From Alphaproteobacteria bacterium (GTDB taxonomy: Bacteria; Pseudomonadota; Alphaproteobacteria; Micropepsales; Micropepsaceae): a DNA stretch of 64,000 bases. A program made the position numbers and the translations under genes. Positions 34,395-44,162 of this stretch are shown here, piece after piece (the first letter of the stretch is position 1; each line of letters begins with the position of its first letter). The stretch is taken from assembly GCA_016125165.1 (NCBI GenBank), contig WGMH01000001.1, positions 793,098 to 857,097 of the forward strand. Reading direction: 5' to 3'. The notes under the pieces were generated by a model. That model saw only the letters and a list, made by a program, of their open reading frames with translations, did no database searches and had not been told where the DNA came from.

Positions 34395-37303
34395 GCGCTG
34401 CCCGCGCCAAGCGCCCGCTGCACAAGGGCGATCATCTCTACCTGATTGATGGCTCGGGCTATCTCTTCCGCGCCTATCACGCACTTCCTCCGCTCACGCG
34501 AAAGTCCGATGGGTTGCCTGTCGGCGCGGTGTCCGGCTTCTGCAACATGCTGTGGAAGCTGCTGGAGGACACGAAAGCGGGCGACAAGCCCACGCATCTC
34601 GCCGTCATCTTCGATGCGGGCAAGACCACCTTCCGCAACGCGATCTACGATCAGTACAAGGCCAACCGCCCCGAGCCGCCGGAAGATCTGATTCCGCAAT
34701 TCCCCTTGGTGCGCGATGCCACCCGCGCTTTTGGCGTTCCCGCCATCGAGATGGCGAATTACGAAGCAGATGACCTGATCGCCACCTATGCGCGGCTGGC
34801 CCATGAAGCGGGCGCGAAGGTCACCATCGTCTCCTCCGACAAGGACCTGATGCAGCTGGTGATCGACGGTTCAATCGAACTGCTCGACACCATGAAGAAC
34901 AAGCGCCTTGGCAGCGCCGAAGTGATGGAAAAATTTGGCGTGCCACCATCGAAGGTGGTCGATGTGCAGGCGCTGGCGGGCGACTCCTCCGACAACATTC
35001 CCGGCGTGCGCGGCATCGGCGTGAAAACTGCTGCCGAACTCATCAACGCCTATGGCGATCTGGAAACGCTGCTGAATCGTGCGGGCGAAATCAAGCAGCC
35101 CAAGCGTCGCGAGACTCTCATCGAAAATGCCGGGAATGCGCGCATGTCGATGAAGCTGGTCACGCTCGATCCGAACGTTCCGGTCAAGGAACAGATCGAT
35201 GAATTTGCCACCGGCGAACCTGATCCAGCGAGCGTTCTCGGCTTCCTGAAATCGATGGAATTCAACACGCTCACACGCCGCGTGGCTTCGCATTTCGGCG
35301 TGGAGGATGTGGATGCTATGCCAGCATCCGAGGATGCCGCGCCTGTGCCAAAAACCGGGGCGAGCGAAGACGCGCCTGCGAAGGCAGAAACGCCCACGAA
35401 TGGGAAGGCGCGTTCTCCCGGCGCAGTGATGGACCGAGGCGCGCTTTTGAAGCCCATTCGGCATGACGCCTATGAAACGGTCACCGACAGGAATCGCCTT
35501 GCCCATTGGATCGCCCGCGCGCATGAATCGGGCACTGTCTGCGTCGATACCGAAACAACCTCGCTGGATGCGCTGCAGGCCGGTCTTTGTGGTGTCTCGC
35601 TGGCAGTTGCGCCGGGGGAGGCTTGTTACATCCCTTGCGGTCACCGCGCGGGCGATGGGCTCGCGCTCGATGGCGCGGGCGCAATTTCGCAGTTGTCCGA
35701 GAAGGACGTGATCGCGGCGCTCAAGCCGCTGCTGGAAGACGAGGGCGTTCTAAAGGTCGCGCAAAACCTGAAATATGACTATCTCATTTTCCGTCAGCGC
35801 GGCATTGCAGTATTTCCCTACGACGACACCATGCTGATGTCCTATGTGCTGGATTCCACGGCGCATGGGCATGGCATGGATGCGCTTTCGGAGCTGCATC
35901 TGGATCACAAGCCGATTTCGTTCAGCGAAGTGGCTGGTTCTGGCAAGGAAAAGCGCACGTTCGATCTTGTGCCACTCAAGGAAGCCACGCGCTATTCCGC
36001 AGAGGATGCAGATGTCACCTTGCGCCTGCATGCGCTCCTGAAGCCACGCCTTGCCGCCGAACATGCAGCAACGGTGTATGAAACGCTGGAGCGCCCACTT
36101 GTCACTGTGCTTGCGGATATGGAGCGGGAGGGTATCGCCATCGATCCCGATCTGCTGCGCAAGCTTTCCAACGATTTCGCCAAAGCGCAGGCCGCGCTCG
36201 AAACGGAGATCCACAAGCTAGCAGGCGGATCCTTCAATATCGGTTCGCCCAAACAGCTTGGCGATATTCTCTTCGGCACCTTCAAGCTGCCGGGCGGTAA
36301 GAAGACAAAAACCGGCGCATGGTCCACCGATGCGGATGCGCTGGAAGAATTGGCTGCGCAAGGGCACGATATCGCCCGGAAGGTTCTGGACTGGCGCCAG
36401 CTTGCCAAGCTGCGTGGCACTTATACCGACGCGTTGCCCACCTACATCAATCCGAATACCGGCCGTGTCCACACGTCCTATGCGATGGCGTCCACCTCAA
36501 CTGGCCGCCTGGCCTCCACCGATCCCAATCTGCAGAACATCCCCATCCGCACCGAAGAAGGCCGCCGCATCCGCTCGGCGTTCATTGCGGAAAAGGGCAA
36601 TGTGCTTATCAGCGCGGACTACAGCCAGATCGAGCTGCGTCTGCTTGCGCATATCGCTGACATTCCGCAATTGAAGAAAGCCTTTGCTGATGGGCTTGAT
36701 ATTCACGCCATGACGGCGAGCGAAATCTTCGGTGTGCCCGTAAAGGGCATGCCGGCGGAAACGCGCCGCAGAGCCAAGGCGATCAATTTCGGTATTGTCT
36801 ATGGCATCTCCGCCTTCGGCCTCGCCAACCAGCTTGGTATCCCGCGCGAGGAAGCAGGTGACTACATCAAGAAATATTTCCAGCGCTTCCCCGGTATCCG
36901 CGACTACATGGAATCTACAAAAGCCTTCGCGCGCGAGAAGGGTTATGTAGAGACGCTGTTCGGCCGCAAAGTCTCGATCCGTGAAATCAATTCCACCAAT
37001 CCCGGCCATCGCGGCGGCGCAGAGCGTGCAGCCATAAACGCCCCCATTCAGGGAACAGCGGCCGATATCATCCGCCGCGCCATGATCCGCGTTCCCGATG
37101 CGCTTTCATCCGCCAAGCTGAAGGCGCGTATGCTGCTGCAGGTGCATGACGAATTGGTGTTCGAAGCACCGAAGGCAGAAGCCGAAAAAACCTGCAAAAC
37201 CGTCGCTGCGGTGATGGAGAAGGCCTCGTTGCCCGCGATTGCGCTATCGGTTCCGCTCACCGTCGAAGCGCGCGCCGCCGCCAACTGGGACGAGGCGCAC
37301 TAG
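34391..37303 (+). CDS. polA: DNA polymerase I
   Basis: 970 residues if TTG 34391 is the start, which gives MSAARAKRPLHKGDHLYLIDGSGYLFRAYHALPPL and overlaps the zinc-finger stop by four bases; the frame is open earlier but runs through the zinc-finger gene. All three domains are complete: 5' nuclease (YEADDLIATYA, GDSSDNIPGVRGIGVKTA), 3'-5' exonuclease with intact DTETTSLD and YSAEDADVT, and polymerase motifs A (ISADYSQIELRLLAHI), B (RRRAKAINFGIVYG) and C (VHDELVFEA). It removes primers and fills gaps in repair and replication. Confidence 0.97.
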   Translation: MSAARAKRPLHKGDHLYLIDGSGYLFRAYHALPPLTRKSDGLPVGAVSGFCNMLWKLLEDTKAGDKPTHLAVIFDAGKTTFRNAIYDQYKANRPEPPEDLIPQFPLVRDATRAFGVPAIEMANYEADDLIATYARLAHEAGAKVTIVSSDKDLMQLVIDGSIELLDTMKNKRLGSAEVMEKFGVPPSKVVDVQALAGDSSDNIPGVRGIGVKTAAELINAYGDLETLLNRAGEIKQPKRRETLIENAGNARMSMKLVTLDPNVPVKEQIDEFATGEPDPASVLGFLKSMEFNTLTRRVASHFGVEDVDAMPASEDAAPVPKTGASEDAPAKAETPTNGKARSPGAVMDRGALLKPIRHDAYETVTDRNRLAHWIARAHESGTVCVDTETTSLDALQAGLCGVSLAVAPGEACYIPCGHRAGDGLALDGAGAISQLSEKDVIAALKPLLEDEGVLKVAQNLKYDYLIFRQRGIAVFPYDDTMLMSYVLDSTAHGHGMDALSELHLDHKPISFSEVAGSGKEKRTFDLVPLKEATRYSAEDADVTLRLHALLKPRLAAEHAATVYETLERPLVTVLADMEREGIAIDPDLLRKLSNDFAKAQAALETEIHKLAGGSFNIGSPKQLGDILFGTFKLPGGKKTKTGAWSTDADALEELAAQGHDIARKVLDWRQLAKLRGTYTDALPTYINPNTGRVHTSYAMASTSTGRLASTDPNLQNIPIRTEEGRRIRSAFIAEKGNVLISADYSQIELRLLAHIADIPQLKKAFADGLDIHAMTASEIFGVPVKGMPAETRRRAKAINFGIVYGISAFGLANQLGIPREEAGDYIKKYFQRFPGIRDYMESTKAFAREKGYVETLFGRKVSIREINSTNPGHRGGAERAAINAPIQGTAADIIRRAMIRVPDALSSAKLKARMLLQVHDELVFEAPKAEAEKTCKTVAAVMEKASLPAIALSVPLTVEARAAANWDEAH

Positions 37304-37480
37304 CAAGCGGAATTTCCTTTTGTGGGCGGTGCGCGCAATATCTGAAAACGCGAACGTGGCTTCTTGCTCCAAAAGCGTGGAAAACTTCGCGAGCCGTTTC
37401 ACCAAGCCATTGCTTGCAAAGCAAAACGGCAGTTGCTCCGCGTGGAAATCTTTTGCGCGCAAAAAATCCGCGCCTGCCTC

Positions 37481-37499
37481 TTGCAGCGCAACGCTGCAA
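37481..37499. other. Palindromic hairpin after polA
   Basis: TTGCAGCG, three bases, CGCTGCAA: a perfect 8-bp stem. Just upstream, TTTTGCGCGCAAAA (37451-37464) is another perfect palindrome. Both lie in the 246 bases between the convergent polA and the 579-residue protein gene. They could limit read-through, though no T-run marks an intrinsic terminator. Confidence 0.35.
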
Positions 37500-37549
37500 T
37501 CCCCATTTGGGTTATATCCCGATCATTGCGAACCCGCTGTGGAACCGCG

Positions 37550-39289
37550 CTAGGCTGCGATGTTCTTCAATCCGGTTTCCTGCGTGATCCCGGCTTTTTC
37601 CAGTGTCTGCACCAGTTCCGTCATGGCCGCCTGACTGTCGGCCTTCTGGTCCGGGCGAAATTTCGCCATGTGCTGTGCATAGCCCGAAAGAAAGCCGGGC
37701 TTGCCCAAATGCGAAAGAATGAGCGCGCGTGCGCGATGGGAAACGCGGCCCTCGGTCAGCGCCCCGCTGGTGGAAAGCCTCAAGAGCGCGATCGCCTTTT
37801 CAACATGGCTCACGGGCCGCGATTCAATCGATTCGAACAGTTTGCTGCGGGTTTCGATCTCGCTTGCGAGGCGGTCGAGCAGGTCGGAAATGTCGGCCTT
37901 TTCCTTGTCCTGAAAGCCGGCGCGGCGCACGCGTGTCTGAAGTTCTCCCAGTCGGGAAAGCCGTTCCAGCGAAGGCAGCTTGGACGCGAGGAAGAAACTC
38001 TCGAACGCCGTCGCCGTGATGACCGGCATGACAAAGGAAGCCAGGTGGCGCTTGTTCTCCACGCCAATGATGTTTTCTTCCACGAACAGGAGCCGTTCCA
38101 GCTTCTCGTCAGGCTGCGCGGCTTCCGCCAGATGCGCGCCGATATTCTCGTGTGTCACGATTCGCTTCGAGCGCAGGGTGAAGGCTGCGATCAGGTCCTC
38201 GTGGCGCATATATTTCCCAATGCCCATAACAAGGCGGTTGGCGATGCGGCGCAGCGATTTCAGTTCATCGGTCAGCGAATTTGGGCAAAGGCGTTTGACG
38301 CTTTTCAGTTCCGCCAGAATGCGATTGGCAAGCGCAATGCGCGAATCGGGCAGAGCATCGTTTGCGAACTGCTTCGTCAGCGCTCCAACGCCATCGCTGG
38401 CACCATCAACCGGCTGGCCCAGAAACAGGCTTACGAGCCGCGACAATGCTTCGCTCAGATTTTCACTTTGCCCGATCAATTCGTGCAGCGCCGCGGAACC
38501 GCTCAGAAGCTCGGAGATGATGGCATCCACCGCCGAAAGCAAAAGGTCCTTGGCGGGTCCGTCATCCAGCGTTTGCGCTTCGCTCAGCGTGCCCAGCAGC
38601 CGGGTGAGCTTTTCGTCCCATCCCTTGGCATCGCGCAGATAGACGGCAAGGCTTCCGTTCAGGCGGTACAGCCCGTCCGAATCTGCAGCCATCTTTTGCG
38701 CCAGTGCAGAGAATTTTCCGGCGACGGTTTTGGGGAAGTAGTCGCGCTTCGCATCGCGATAGACGCGATGTATGGATTTCGTCACCAACTCGTTCAGGCT
38801 CTTGACGATCTGCTGCACCGGCGTCGTCGTGGAAGAGGCCTGTGCAACGGCGATTTTCTGGATGGCGTGCTGATAGACTGTGCCTGTCGCCTCGAATTTT
38901 TCCAGCGCATCGGCGCGATGGATCAATTCGATCACCGTCAGCTTTTGGCGTGCGAGATATTCGCCGAGCAGTCGCGCGATGGTCGCGCGGGCATGATACG
39001 AATAGAGATCGTCGGGCTTGAAGCATGGCAACGCGTGCGGAACATCTTCCGCCGCTGCCTCGCTCTTCATCTTGCTGTGACCGTCTTCAAAGATCTTGAG
39101 GGTCAGGAAATCGCCTGTGTCGGCGTTGTATGTTTCCTTCACCACCTTCACACCCGTGGCGCCGCCTTCGCCCATCAGCTCCTGTGCGGTCTTGATGGCC
39201 GCATCCCGCGAAGACGTTACGTCATGCAGAATCCAGCCACCCTTGGAGCCGTGCCGTTTGAAGATTTCAAAGTGAACTTCCTGAGCCAT
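37550..39289 (-). CDS. Conserved alphaproteobacterial protein of unknown function
   Basis: 579 residues, no signal peptide, no membrane segment. The first 75 residues form a compact domain (VHFEIFKRHGSKGGWILHDV, ATGVKVVKETYNADTGDFLT, LKIFEDGHSK) that I have seen in other alphaproteobacterial hypothetical proteins. The rest is long and helical, with a repeated Leu-heptad look, and no catalytic motif I recognise. A competing long plus-strand frame covers the same bases, but its protein has the arginine, histidine and glutamine bias of an antisense shadow. The MoeB-like gene lies just upstream on the same strand. Function unknown. Confidence 0.8.
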   Translation of the reverse strand: MAQEVHFEIFKRHGSKGGWILHDVTSSRDAAIKTAQELMGEGGATGVKVVKETYNADTGDFLTLKIFEDGHSKMKSEAAAEDVPHALPCFKPDDLYSYHARATIARLLGEYLARQKLTVIELIHRADALEKFEATGTVYQHAIQKIAVAQASSTTTPVQQIVKSLNELVTKSIHRVYRDAKRDYFPKTVAGKFSALAQKMAADSDGLYRLNGSLAVYLRDAKGWDEKLTRLLGTLSEAQTLDDGPAKDLLLSAVDAIISELLSGSAALHELIGQSENLSEALSRLVSLFLGQPVDGASDGVGALTKQFANDALPDSRIALANRILAELKSVKRLCPNSLTDELKSLRRIANRLVMGIGKYMRHEDLIAAFTLRSKRIVTHENIGAHLAEAAQPDEKLERLLFVEENIIGVENKRHLASFVMPVITATAFESFFLASKLPSLERLSRLGELQTRVRRAGFQDKEKADISDLLDRLASEIETRSKLFESIESRPVSHVEKAIALLRLSTSGALTEGRVSHRARALILSHLGKPGFLSGYAQHMAKFRPDQKADSQAAMTELVQTLEKAGITQETGLKNIAA

Positions 39290-39365
39290 GCCAGCATCCC
39301 CGATCCTGGCTGGAAGTATCGGGGACCCTGTCTTTCGCTAGGGTTAAATTCGGCGATCTTTGCGT

Positions 39366-40157
39366 TTACACGCCGTGAACGGAAAGACTGGAAATTCGGG
39401 GGTGCGCCGAACACAGCGCGCAATTGGGATCCTTGGGAACGCGAACGGTGCGAAAGCGTGTGCTTAATGCTTCGTAAATCAGCAGCCGTCCGGCCATGCT
39501 TTCGCCTGCGCCGGTAATCTCTTTGAGAATCTCGAGCGCCTGCAGCGTGCCCATCACGCCGGCGGCAGCGCCCAATACACCGGTCTCCGAACAGGACGGC
39601 GCGGTTCCAGGAGGTGGCGGCTCGGGAAAGATGCAGCGATAGCAGGGAAGCTCAGGATCGTACGCTTTGAAGGTGGCAAGCTGGCCGTCGAACTCGGTCA
39701 CGGCTGCGCTGACCAGGGTCTTGTTCGCGAAATAGCAGGCGTCGTTCAGAAGGAAGCGCGTGGCGAAATTGTCTGACCCATCGGCCACGATGTCATATTC
39801 GGCAATCAGCGCGGCCACATTTTGCGCGTCGATGCGGATATCGTGTTCGTGGAATTTGACCTCGGGATTGATCGCAGTTGCGTTTGCGGCCGCCGAGCGG
39901 GTCTTGGCAAGCCCGATATCCCCGGTCCGGTGCGCAATCTGCCGCTGCAGATTGGAAAGGGACACGGTGTCAAAATCCGCAATGCCGATGTTGCCCACGC
40001 CGGCGGCGGCCAGATAAAGGATCGCCGGGCTGCCGAGCCCGCCTGCCCCTACGAGCAGCACGCGCGCGGCCTTCAGCTTGGCCTGGCCCGCCCCGCCAAC
40101 CTCGCGCAGCACGATGTGGCGGGCATAGCGTTCCAGCTCGGTGTCGGAAAGTGCCAT
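39366..40157 (-). CDS. moeB: MoeB/ThiF family adenylyltransferase
   Basis: 263 residues from ATG 40157 (MALSDTELERYARHIVL); longer frames upstream are unsupported. The Rossmann loop VLLVGAGGLGSPAILYL, the ATP-site DFDTVSLSNLQRQ, and zinc-binding pairs CYRC and CALC are all present. The catalytic Cys region is PSCSETGVLGAAAG. The enzyme activates the C-terminal glycine of a small carrier (MoaD or ThiS) as an acyl-adenylate for molybdopterin or thiamine synthesis. The carrier gene is not nearby, so MoeB and ThiF cannot be told apart. Confidence 0.9.
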   Translation of the reverse strand: MALSDTELERYARHIVLREVGGAGQAKLKAARVLLVGAGGLGSPAILYLAAAGVGNIGIADFDTVSLSNLQRQIAHRTGDIGLAKTRSAAANATAINPEVKFHEHDIRIDAQNVAALIAEYDIVADGSDNFATRFLLNDACYFANKTLVSAAVTEFDGQLATFKAYDPELPCYRCIFPEPPPPGTAPSCSETGVLGAAAGVMGTLQALEILKEITGAGESMAGRLLIYEALSTRFRTVRVPKDPNCALCSAHPRISSLSVHGV

Positions 40158-40238
40158 CAGGCTGAAAGGCTTAGCGCAATCGCCGGGCCGCCGGAACAGG
40201 TGCCGGATGAGCAAATGCTTTGTGGAATGATTTGAAAA

Positions 40239-40251
40239 TGACAAGCTGTCA
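40239..40251. promoter_or_regulatory. Operator-like palindrome between moeB and pckA
   Basis: TGACAAGCTGTCA, TGACA-N3-TGTCA, in the divergent intergenic region about 70 bases upstream of the pckA promoter. Either gene could use it. No regulator gene is adjacent. Confidence 0.35.
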
Positions 40252-40317
40252 CCTTGTTGGCCTTGTAACCAATTGAAATAACGTGCGATTTTCCATTCGC
40301 CACGCATTATTGCCGCA

Positions 40318-40346
40318 TTGAAGCATCTCCGGCCGCCCTCTATTTT
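40318..40346 (+). promoter_or_regulatory. Promoter of pckA
   Basis: TTGAAG (40318-40323), 17 bases, TATTTT (40341-40346), followed by an 80-base leader to ATG 40434. A sigma-70 type match; spacing is ideal. Confidence 0.6.
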
Positions 40347-40433
40347 GGAGAGCTAAGAAACCGAATGGCCGCAAAGGCTGTTCAAGGCTCGCGCGGTTGG
40401 GGGCGGGCCCGCCACGCATTGGAAGGTTGAACG

Positions 40434-42038
40434 ATGTCTCAGCAAGGTGCCTTCGGCCTTGAAGCCCAGGGCTTTCGCAATCTTAAGGCCGTCAATTGGA
40501 ATTTGACGGTACCGCAGCTTTATGAAGAGGCGTTGAAGCGCGGCGAAGGACACGTTGCCAAGAACGGTCCGTTGGTTGTTCTCACCGGCCTTCACACCGG
40601 CCGCTCCGCCACAGACAAGTTTGTCGTGCGCGATGCCGCGAGTGAAAGCCACGTCTGGTGGGACAACAACAAGCCGATGACTCCGGCCCATTTTGATGCG
40701 CTCTACGCGGACATGATGAAATTCGCGGAAGGCAAAGAGCTTTTCGCGAAGGATCTGTTCGGCGGCGCCGATCTGGAACATCGCCTGCCAGTGCGCATCG
40801 TCACCGAATATGCCTGGCACTCGCTCTTTGTGCACCAGCTGCTGATCCGCCCCACAGCAGAAGAACTGAAGGGCTTCAATCCGGAATTCACGATCATCGA
40901 TCTGCCCAGCTTCGAAGCCGATCCAGCCAAGCATGGCTGCTCGTCCAAGACGGTGATCGCGGTGAACTTCACCAAAAAGATCGTTCTGATCGGCGGCACC
41001 TCCTATGCCGGCGAAATGAAGAAATCGGTCTTTACGATCATGAACTATCTCCTGCCGCCCAAGGGCATCATGTCGATGCACTGCTCGGCGAATGTGGGGC
41101 CGGATGGCACCGCCGCGATCTTCTTCGGGCTCTCCGGCACAGGCAAGACAACGCTTTCCGCCGATGCTTCACGCACGCTGATTGGCGACGATGAGCATGG
41201 CTGGAGCGAACATGGCGTCTTTAATATCGAAGGCGGTTGCTATGCGAAGGTCATCCGTCTTTCGCGCGAGGCCGAGCCTGAGATCTTCTCCACCACCGAG
41301 CGCTTCGGAACGGTGCTGGAAAATGTGGTGATGGATCACGCGACGCGCGAACTCGATCTGGATGACGCGAAATTTGCTGAGAACACCCGCGCCGCCTATC
41401 CGATCGACTTTATCCCGAATGCCAGCGATACCGGCCGCGCCGGTCACCCCAAGAACGTCATCATGCTCACTGCCGATGCGTTTGGCGTGCTGCCGCCCAT
41501 CGCCAAGCTCACGCCGAGCCAGGCAATGTATCATTTCCTTTCCGGCTTCACCGCGAAGGTCGCCGGAACGGAAAAGGGCCTCGGCAAGGAACCTCAACCA
41601 ACTTTTTCCACCTGCTTCGGCGCACCGTTCATGCCGCGTCATCCGAGCGAATACGGCAATCTGCTGCGCGACCTGATTGGTCAGCATCAGGCCGATTGCT
41701 GGCTGGTGAATACGGGCTGGACAGGCGGCGCCTTTGGTGAAGGCTCCCGCATGCCGATCAAGGCAACGCGTGCGCTACTGGCTGCGGCGCTCGACGGCTC
41801 GCTTGCCAATGTTGAGATGCGGGTCGATCCGCATTTCAAATTCCGCGTTCCGGTTTCCGTGCCGGGTGTGGATGCGAAAATTCTGAACCCGCGCGATACC
41901 TGGGCCAACAAAGCGGCATATGACGTACAGGCCCGGAAGCTGGCCCAGATGTTCCGCGAGAACTTCACGAAATTCGAGGCTCACGTTGGCCCCGATGTTC
42001 TGGAAGCTGCGCCCGTGCTGGCGGTCGCCGCCGAGTAA
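40434..42038 (+). CDS. pckA: ATP-dependent phosphoenolpyruvate carboxykinase
   Basis: 534 residues. The kinase-1a P-loop [14 protein letters not shown] lies at about 232, preceded by [10 protein letters not shown] and followed by [22 protein letters not shown], the metal and substrate site. This is the ATP-type enzyme that converts oxaloacetate to phosphoenolpyruvate, the first committed step of gluconeogenesis. It is a single gene with a GGAAGG ribosome-binding site and its own promoter, ended by a strong stem-loop. Confidence 0.98.
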   Translation: MSQQGAFGLEAQGFRNLKAVNWNLTVPQLYEEALKRGEGHVAKNGPLVVLTGLHTGRSATDKFVVRDAASESHVWWDNNKPMTPAHFDALYADMMKFAEGKELFAKDLFGGADLEHRLPVRIVTEYAWHSLFVHQLLIRPTAEELKGFNPEFTIIDLPSFEADPAKHGCSSKTVIAVNFTKKIVLIGGTSYAGEMKKSVFTIMNYLLPPKGIMSMHCSANVGPDGTAAIFFGLSGTGKTTLSADASRTLIGDDEHGWSEHGVFNIEGGCYAKVIRLSREAEPEIFSTTERFGTVLENVVMDHATRELDLDDAKFAENTRAAYPIDFIPNASDTGRAGHPKNVIMLTADAFGVLPPIAKLTPSQAMYHFLSGFTAKVAGTEKGLGKEPQPTFSTCFGAPFMPRHPSEYGNLLRDLIGQHQADCWLVNTGWTGGAFGEGSRMPIKATRALLAAALDGSLANVEMRVDPHFKFRVPVSVPGVDAKILNPRDTWANKAAYDVQARKLAQMFRENFTKFEAHVGPDVLEAAPVLAVAAE

Positions 42039-42058
42039 TCTGCAAATAGCAGGATGGA

Positions 42059-42084
42059 AAAGGCCCGCAGCGATGCGGGCCTTT
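42059..42084. terminator. Bidirectional terminator between pckA and a minus-strand gene
   Basis: AAAGGCCCGC (42059-42068) pairs perfectly with GCGGGCCTTT (42075-42084), six-base loop. It lies between convergent genes and has A/T runs on both sides. Confidence 0.85.
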
Positions 42085-42085
42085 G

Positions 42086-43309
42086 TCATTTGAGAAGATA
42101 CGCACCCGGTTTTGCATCGGGCGTTGTGAGAATGTAGTCGTACCCAAGCAGCACGAAGCGGGCGAACGGCTTCAGGGCGTTTATACCCTTGGTATCGAGT
42201 TCCTTGCGGATCGGCTCCAGCGGTATCAGACTCCAACGATCTTTTGGCAAACGTTCGGGGTCGAGCTTCATCGACGCGAAGACGTCAAGAACGTCTGGGT
42301 CCTTGTAGTCTTCGACCGTGGTGGGATTTCCCGGTTTGGGTGCAAACGCCGTGTGCTTTCCGCCCGTTGGCAGAAAGGCAATGCGAAGGGCTGTCCTGCC
42401 GTCCACGCGGGCGAGCGTTGTTGCGAGTGTACCCAGATCAATGGTGTTGACGGTGGTCGTCCCAAGCCCAAGATGTTCAATGCCCATTTTGAAAATGACC
42501 TTGGGCTCCTGTTCCGCTGCCGAGCGGTAGTAGCGCAGGAAATTATCCGCAAGATAGCGTGCCCGGTGGCTGTTGTTCTCGTAATTGTGCCCACCGATCC
42601 AGGCCTGATAGATGCTGGCGCTTTCCTTCAGGTCCGCGATGATGCCAAGCGCATCGCCGCTCCCCGCGAAAAGCCGTGCGAGTGCATCGAATTGATCTGG
42701 CGATTTCGATACCAGGAGAAAATGCTGCTGATCCGCTTTGGCAGCAGCATCGGTTTCCGCATCAAGCAGCCGCGTCGCTTCAGCTTTCGCTTTGCTGTTC
42801 GGAGCCAGTTCGACAAGTGTCTTGAGATGGAAAATGGGTGACCCAATGAACTCCTGATCAACACCCCAGAGAAATGGCGTTCCGTGCGCATCCTTGCCCA
42901 AAAAGTCTGCAGCCAGCGCCGCATCATCTATCAGGGAAACGAAAGGAAGGCCAAGAGGTGCGTCTTTCACCAGCGCAGCGACACCATCGATGCCATTGTG
43001 GGCGAGCGCATCGCGTACCAAGTCAGTCGATCGCCGCCCTACCTCGATGGCATGATACCGAAAGCCGGCGTCGCGCGCGTCTCTCGCCAATGCGCGCAGG
43101 AAAATCGGAGAATCGGCGAAGCCATGATCTTCGCCAAAAAGAATAAACTGTGCGGAAGGCAGGACGTTGCGCAGAATCTTCGCGCCAGGTCCGGAGAGCC
43201 TGCCGCTCTCGATCGTCACGTCGTAGGTCATGGGGGCGGCCACAGTGGCTCCGGTCAAGCCAATGATTGTGCTGGTGAACAGAACGGCCAATAGCATCTT
43301 GCGCAGCAT
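42086..43309 (-). CDS. Putative periplasmic EreA/ChaN-like protein
   Basis: 407 residues beginning with a signal peptide (MLRKMLLAVLFTSTIIG, cleavage near VAA). GGGAGA six bases before the ATG supports the start. The stretch FILFGEDHGFADSPIFLRAL followed by AIEVGRRS resembles the GE(x)HG and Glu motif of erythromycin esterase, ChaN and TIKI-type proteins, and KMGIEHLGLG could supply a later His. These are alpha/beta proteins that bind metal or haem, or act as hydrolases. The exact substrate cannot be read. The assignment rests on motif resemblance only. Confidence 0.6.
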   Translation of the reverse strand: MLRKMLLAVLFTSTIIGLTGATVAAPMTYDVTIESGRLSGPGAKILRNVLPSAQFILFGEDHGFADSPIFLRALARDARDAGFRYHAIEVGRRSTDLVRDALAHNGIDGVAALVKDAPLGLPFVSLIDDAALAADFLGKDAHGTPFLWGVDQEFIGSPIFHLKTLVELAPNSKAKAEATRLLDAETDAAAKADQQHFLLVSKSPDQFDALARLFAGSGDALGIIADLKESASIYQAWIGGHNYENNSHRARYLADNFLRYYRSAAEQEPKVIFKMGIEHLGLGTTTVNTIDLGTLATTLARVDGRTALRIAFLPTGGKHTAFAPKPGNPTTVEDYKDPDVLDVFASMKLDPERLPKDRWSLIPLEPIRKELDTKGINALKPFARFVLLGYDYILTTPDAKPGAYLLK

Positions 43310-43408
43310 CGTCGTCTCCCTTTGAGCCGTCCATTTGGAACGAGGGATGCTGATGCGGCCAAATCCGCGGTGAACGGAACAGCAATGCGCCGAACGCAGA
43401 CTATGAAA

Positions 43409-43987
43409 CTAGCGGCGGCGATAGAGCCATACCCGGGCTGGCGGCAGGTTGAGCCAGATTACGGCAACGCGCTCGACCGAAAAATCCCGGCAGGCCGGGA
43501 CGGGTGGCGTCAGACCATAAGAGAATTGCACCATCGCTCCGCCGGTCCGCAGGCGGCGCAGGACATCTTCCACATAGGCATGGCGCTGCCGCATCGTGAA
43601 ATTCAGAAGTGGCACACCGGAAACGGCGCTGATGAAAGGCTCGGCTTGCGTGCCCAGCGTTGCATCCAGATTGAACGCATCTCCAACAATGACCTGAGCC
43701 TTCGGAACGCGTGCCGCAACCATGCGGGCAAGCTCGGGATCGTATTCAACAGCCACAATCCTGGTCGCCTCAATACCGCGCTCTACCAGCGCTTCCGTCA
43801 CCACACCTGTGCCGGGGCCAAGCTCAAGCACCTTGCCCGCTATGTCGGGATCGATCTGTCGAGCAATCGCCCGCGCCAGGGCGGGCGAGGATGGCGCGAC
43901 GGCGCCCACACCCTTTGGGTGCGCGATCATCGCCTTCAAAAAGGTAAGCTCTTCGCGGAACGGAATTTCGCGTGGCTTGGCTGGCAT
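43409..43987 (-). CDS. PmtA-like SAM-dependent methyltransferase
   Basis: 192 residues from ATG 43987 (MPAKPREIPFREEL). Motifs: KGVGAVAPSSPALARAIARQI before the SAM loop LELGPGTGVVTEAL, then VAVEYDPELA and VGDAFNLD. The order fits the rhizobial phosphatidylethanolamine N-methyltransferase (PmtA) family, which makes phosphatidylcholine at the membrane, but related enzymes include rRNA adenine dimethylase-like proteins. At 192 residues it is near the family size. Upstream frame lacks similarity. An EreA/ChaN-like gene lies downstream on the same strand. Confidence 0.75.
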   Translation of the reverse strand: MPAKPREIPFREELTFLKAMIAHPKGVGAVAPSSPALARAIARQIDPDIAGKVLELGPGTGVVTEALVERGIEATRIVAVEYDPELARMVAARVPKAQVIVGDAFNLDATLGTQAEPFISAVSGVPLLNFTMRQRHAYVEDVLRRLRTGGAMVQFSYGLTPPVPACRDFSVERVAVIWLNLPPARVWLYRRR

Positions 43988-44162
43988 CGTTTCTTGTCCC
44001 ACGGGATGAGTATAGGGAAGCTTTGGGAAATGCCCAACGGAAACATATGGCCGCGTGTCTCCGGATGACAGCCAAGAGTGGGACCATAAAAGTGTAAATC
44101 GGCGGTCGCACAAACGTTCCGTGCGCTAGAATGGAAATGACATTTCAGTCAGGAAGCAGTCC

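Noticed and set aside
37364..39517. 717-codon plus-strand open frame opposite the 579-residue protein
   Set aside because: Composition is rich in Arg, Gln, Phe and His as in shadow frames, while the minus-strand protein has normal soluble-protein composition and a sensible start.
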